Below the pieces are notes generated by a model. It worked only from the letters and a program-made list of their open reading frames with translations. It was not told the origin of the DNA and ran no database searches. From an uncultured Acetatifactor sp. (GTDB lineage Bacteria > Bacillota > Clostridia > Lachnospirales > Lachnospiraceae), in contig CAKRRU010000103.1 of assembly GCA_934394515.1 (NCBI GenBank), positions 1 to 8,926 on the forward strand: DNA of 8,926 nucleotides, in the 5' to 3' direction. Of the stretch, positions 6,614 to 8,926 are shown in pieces. Position 1 is the first letter of the stretch, and each line of letters opens with the position of its first letter. The translations under genes and the position numbers were made by a program.

Positions 6614-7084
6614 ATGAAATTTCTTATAGTTCGTTTTTCTATTCTTTTTATATTTTATGTTTTATCCGCTTATGCCACCACAGATATTTTACGTTTACTT
6701 AAAGGAAGTACTCTTCCGGTAAACTCAGTTTCCTGCTATTGTCCAAATTGTAACAACAAAATAGCTTTAAAAGATCAAATTCCTATTCTTTCCTACATTT
6801 TTAATCATGGTAGGTGTAAGGCATGCGGCTGTAAAATTCCTCCAAACGACTTATTTCTTGAAGTCTTTTTCTTTTTATCTTTTTCATCTGTTAATCTGCT
6901 ATTTCATTTTAAATGGATTGCTTATTTCCTATGTATCGCATTCTATGAAGTAGTAAAATGTCTTTTTCTGTTCCGCTACGGAAAAAGAGAATATGAATTT
7001 ATGAAAAATCTTACGCACTCTCTCATAAATAATTTTTTTCTCTTTCTCTTTCTGGCTTTTCCATATGCGCTTATTTCTTTATAA
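6614..7084 (+). CDS. Prepilin-peptidase N-terminal zinc domain protein without protease domain
   Basis: A 156-aa, very Phe-rich membrane protein (about 22 Phe); ATG at 6614 follows GGGAG by 7 nt. After a first span (about 3-25) comes the DiS_P_DiS region (Pfam PF06750 as recalled): CPNC at 43-46, DQIPILSYIF at 54-63, GRCKACGCKIP at 66-76, then an acidic position before the next span (LFLEV). The two CxxC pairs are the zinc-binding cysteines of PilD-type enzymes. Three further spans lie at about 82-97, 101-121 and 138-155. No GxGD motif or paired catalytic Asp is visible, so it cannot be a normal A24 protease. Tad systems usually have the opposite arrangement: TadV keeps the protease core and lacks this zinc domain. 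It may be a truncated remnant or a separate partner for a protease encoded elsewhere. Codon use is more AT-rich than the tad genes. Confidence 0.78.
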   Translation: MKFLIVRFSILFIFYVLSAYATTDILRLLKGSTLPVNSVSCYCPNCNNKIALKDQIPILSYIFNHGRCKACGCKIPPNDLFLEVFFFLSFSSVNLLFHFKWIAYFLCIAFYEVVKCLFLFRYGKREYEFMKNLTHSLINNFFLFLFLAFPYALISL

Positions 7085-7100
7085 TTTCAAAAAACCTCTA

Positions 7101-7148
7101 TATAACGACAGTGCGATGAAATATTAATTTCATCGCACTGTCGTTATA
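7101..7148. terminator. 22-bp perfect palindrome between convergent genes, likely bidirectional terminator
   Basis: Arms at 7101-7122 and 7127-7148 are perfectly complementary around the 4-nt loop ATTA. It lies in the 74 bp between the convergent peptidase-like and secDF genes. Reading minus, a T6 run (GTTTTTT) begins about 8 nt past the stem; reading plus, TTTTATTT begins about 8 nt past it. The stem is long for an intrinsic terminator, so a different or additional role is possible. Confidence 0.72.
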
Positions 7149-7158
7149 AATATAAGTT

Positions 7159-8259
7159 TTATTTCGCAGCCTTCGGCGCGAATTTCTTTCTCAGTACATA
7201 CCACAGAGCACCTGCCACGCATACGGAGGAATAAGCACCGCAGATGATACCTACCATCAAAGGCAATGCAAAATCACGGATACTGGTCACACCCCAGATG
7301 TACAGAGCACCTACCATTACCAAGGTGGTAAGGGAGGTAAATAAGCTTCTGGATAATGTCTGCGTAATACTGCGGTTTACAACCTCCTGCAGGTCATCCT
7401 TCTTCGTCATGACCGCCATATTCTCACGTACACGGTCGAATACTACGATGGTGGCGTTGATGGAGTAACCTACGATGGTCAGCAGACACGCGATAAAGGT
7501 GTTGCTGACGGATACTCTTGCCAGTGCATAGAAAGTAATGACTACCAGCACATCGTGAAGCAGGCAGGCAATACTGCTGACGCCGAAACGGATATCGCTG
7601 AAACGGAAACGGATATAGATCAGCATGCAGATAATTGCTACTGCAACAGCAATGATCGTATCAGATTTCATCTCGTTACTGATGGTGGAGCTGATGGTCT
7701 CGGAAGTAATCAGAGACTCATCTACGCCGAAGTTATCCACAAATACCTGATTCAGAGCCTGTCTCTGATCCACATCCAGAGAGTTGGTCTTGAAGATAAC
7801 TTCATTGGAACCCTGCACGGTCTGGATCTGTACTGCACTGCCGGTGGTGCTCTCGATCAGAGGAACCATCTGGCTATTGATCTCATCCAGGGTATAGCTT
7901 TCGTTGAATGTAACAGTAGTTGCGGTACCGCCCTTGAACTCCAGACTGTAGTTCAGTGCATCACCACTGTTTACTTTATATACTCCCATGGTAATGAATC
8001 CAACCAGGATCACTGCCAGAGACAGTCCAAAGAAAATACCCTTCTTGCCGAGGAAGTTGATCGGCTTGTGCTCCTTGCCGATACCATACCACTTAGTATC
8101 TTTCAGTCCCAGTGCATAGAAAGCTTTCATAATATACTTGGTCACTACCAGTGCAGTGAACATGGATAATACGATACCAAGTGCCAGGGTCTGTGCAAAT
8201 CCCTTTACGGTACCGGGTCCTAACAGCCACAGCACTGCTGCTGCGATCAGGGTAGTCAC
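7159..8259 (-). CDS. secF: SecDF translocase, C-terminal part: end of SecD fused to SecF
   Basis: A 366-aa frame. Residues 1-45 are the last two membrane spans of SecD (TTLIAAAVLWLLGPGTVKGF...), then a linker, and from about 65 a complete SecF: first span about 72-92, FKGGT at 108-112, periplasmic-side P4-like domain to about 200, and the multi-span part with GYSINATIVVFDRVREN at 264-280. SecDF uses the proton gradient to complete Sec-dependent export at the membrane. The frame begins at GTG 8259, inside what should be one continuous SecDF polypeptide, and overlaps the stop of the upstream part by 4 nt. There is no ribosome site at that GTG, so efficient expression is doubtful. In some homologues the residue after GYSIN is Asp or Glu; here it is Ala (recalled, low certainty). 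Confidence 0.85.
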   Translation of the reverse strand: MTTLIAAAVLWLLGPGTVKGFAQTLALGIVLSMFTALVVTKYIMKAFYALGLKDTKWYGIGKEHKPINFLGKKGIFFGLSLAVILVGFITMGVYKVNSGDALNYSLEFKGGTATTVTFNESYTLDEINSQMVPLIESTTGSAVQIQTVQGSNEVIFKTNSLDVDQRQALNQVFVDNFGVDESLITSETISSTISNEMKSDTIIAVAVAIICMLIYIRFRFSDIRFGVSSIACLLHDVLVVITFYALARVSVSNTFIACLLTIVGYSINATIVVFDRVRENMAVMTKKDDLQEVVNRSITQTLSRSLFTSLTTLVMVGALYIWGVTSIRDFALPLMVGIICGAYSSVCVAGALWYVLRKKFAPKAAK

Positions 8260-8926
8260 ATTACCGTCGATGATAGCGGACAGTGCCTTGTAACAGTCTT
8301 GCCGGTTGCCAGTTCCTCACGGATACGGGCAAATACGATAACGTTGGCATCCACTGCCATACCGATAGACAGGATGATACCTGCGATACCGGACAGGGTC
8401 AGGGTTATGTCAAAGCCGTTCAGCAAAAGTACTACCAATGCCACATAAATACCCAGTGCAATGACAGAAGCGAATCCGGGCAGGAAATAGACTGCGATCA
8501 TGAATACAGCTACGATAACGAATCCAATCACAGCTGCCTTCAAGCTGGTGGAGATTGCTTCCACACCCAGCTGTGCACCAACTACCTTGGAATGCAGCTC
8601 TTCCAGCTCCAGCTTCAGTCCACCGATACGGATGGTGGAAGCCAGGCTCTCTGCTTCTTCATAGGAGTTCATAGGAGAAATCTGTGCATTACCATCGGAA
8701 AACACACCTTTTACGGAAGGAACACTTACAAAGGATCCATCATAATAGATACCCAGGGTCTCGCCCTTCTCGTAAGCATTTCTGGTCGCTTCTTCGAACT
8801 TCTTGGTACCTTCCTCCGTCATGACCAGGTCTACCGCATAGGTGGAATTGCCCATCGTCTGATCCTTGATAGAGCCTGCGGTAGCAGTCTTGACATCCGT
8901 ACCCTCCAGCATGATGGATCCATCTG
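8256..8926 (-). CDS. secD: SecDF translocase, SecD part, truncated by frameshift; 5' end off right edge
   Basis: The frame enters from the right edge (reading DGSIMLEGTDVKTA) and carries the second half of the SecD P1 domain (TEEGTKKFEEATRNAYEKGE, then STIRIGGLKLELEELHSKVV), followed by spans with GAQLGVEAISTSLKAA and the conserved GIILSIGMAVDANVIVFARI segment with the key Asp. After REELATGKTV the frame turns into a 12-residue nonsense tail and stops at TGA 8258-8256. The proper continuation KALSAIIDGNVTTLIA is present in the next frame. About nine residues of the conserved loop (like RxAIxxGFx in homologues) are missing, so an out-of-frame deletion of about 25 nt is the simplest reading. 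The product would lack the last two SecD spans and all of SecF. A sequencing or assembly error is the main alternative. Confidence 0.85.
   Translation of the reverse strand, partial: DGSIMLEGTDVKTATAGSIKDQTMGNSTYAVDLVMTEEGTKKFEEATRNAYEKGETLGIYYDGSFVSVPSVKGVFSDGNAQISPMNSYEEAESLASTIRIGGLKLELEELHSKVVGAQLGVEAISTSLKAAVIGFVIVAVFMIAVYFLPGFASVIALGIYVALVVLLLNGFDITLTLSGIAGIILSIGMAVDANVIVFARIREELATGKTVTRHCPLSSTVM
8287..8294 (-). other. Frameshift/deletion junction in secDF
   Basis: On the minus strand the codons for GKTV (ending GTT at 8294-8292) are followed by two extra bases, AC, then AAG GCA CTG of the downstream frame. The two bases plausibly are the end of a codon such as AAC, CAC or GAC whose preceding 25 nt are lost. 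The estimate rests on the recalled spacing between the GK[TS]V and [KR]A[LF]S motifs in SecD. Confidence 0.7.

Noticed and set aside
7555..8169. Plus-strand open frame of 204 codons opposite secF
   Set aside because: Antisense to conserved SecF sequence and without ribosome site or recognisable domain; shadow of biased codon use.
1..8926. CRISPR array, tRNA/rRNA gene, insertion sequence or attachment site
   Set aside because: No regularly spaced repeats, cloverleaf-like sequence, transposase frame or flanking terminal repeats were seen on either strand.

Overview
The window looks like chromosome of a low-GC Gram-positive Clostridia member, most likely Lachnospiraceae-like. The signs are strong AGGAGG-type ribosome binding sites, AT-rich spacers, a fused SecDF, and a Tad pilus locus of the clostridial kind: Flp1-like pilin, a DUF5702-like protein, a TadZ resembling the Eubacterium rectale protein, and no outer-membrane secretin. 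The taxonomic call is inference from recalled family features; no search was run.

Layout. Positions 5934 down to 1 (minus strand) are a tightly packed Tad (tight adherence, type IVb/IVc pilus) operon. In transcription order it holds tadZ/cpaE, tadA/cpaF ATPase, tadB, tadC, two tiny single-span membrane peptides (32 and 50 aa), an Flp1-like pilin, a TadE-like pseudopilin, and the 5' part of a DUF5702/TadG-like protein that runs off the left edge. A near-consensus sigma-A promoter (TTGACA, 17 nt, TATGAT) sits ahead of tadZ. Just upstream of its -35 box lie two 11-bp near-identical direct repeats 22 bp apart, overlapping an inverted repeat.

Divergent from tadZ is an XRE-family regulator (6087-6521, plus), followed by an AT-rich gene (6614-7084, plus). 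That gene encodes only the zinc-binding N-terminal domain of a bacterial prepilin peptidase and lacks the aspartyl protease domain. A 22-bp perfect palindrome separates it from a convergent SecDF translocase gene (7159 to the right edge, minus). SecDF is split by an apparent out-of-frame deletion of about 25 nt near 8290.

How it fits together. TadZ would place the machine at the membrane, TadA would power it, TadB and TadC form the inner-membrane platform, and Flp1, TadE and the DUF5702 protein are secreted or assembled subunits. The XRE protein is a candidate regulator of the divergent promoter, and the peptidase-like protein a candidate accessory factor for prepilins. A catalytic prepilin peptidase (TadV) and CpaB are not in the window. 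Apart from the SecDF break I see no mobile element, tRNA, rRNA or CRISPR array. The least explained parts are the two micro-peptides, the protease-less prepilin-peptidase domain, the unusual pilin N-terminus, and the repeat array at the tad promoter.
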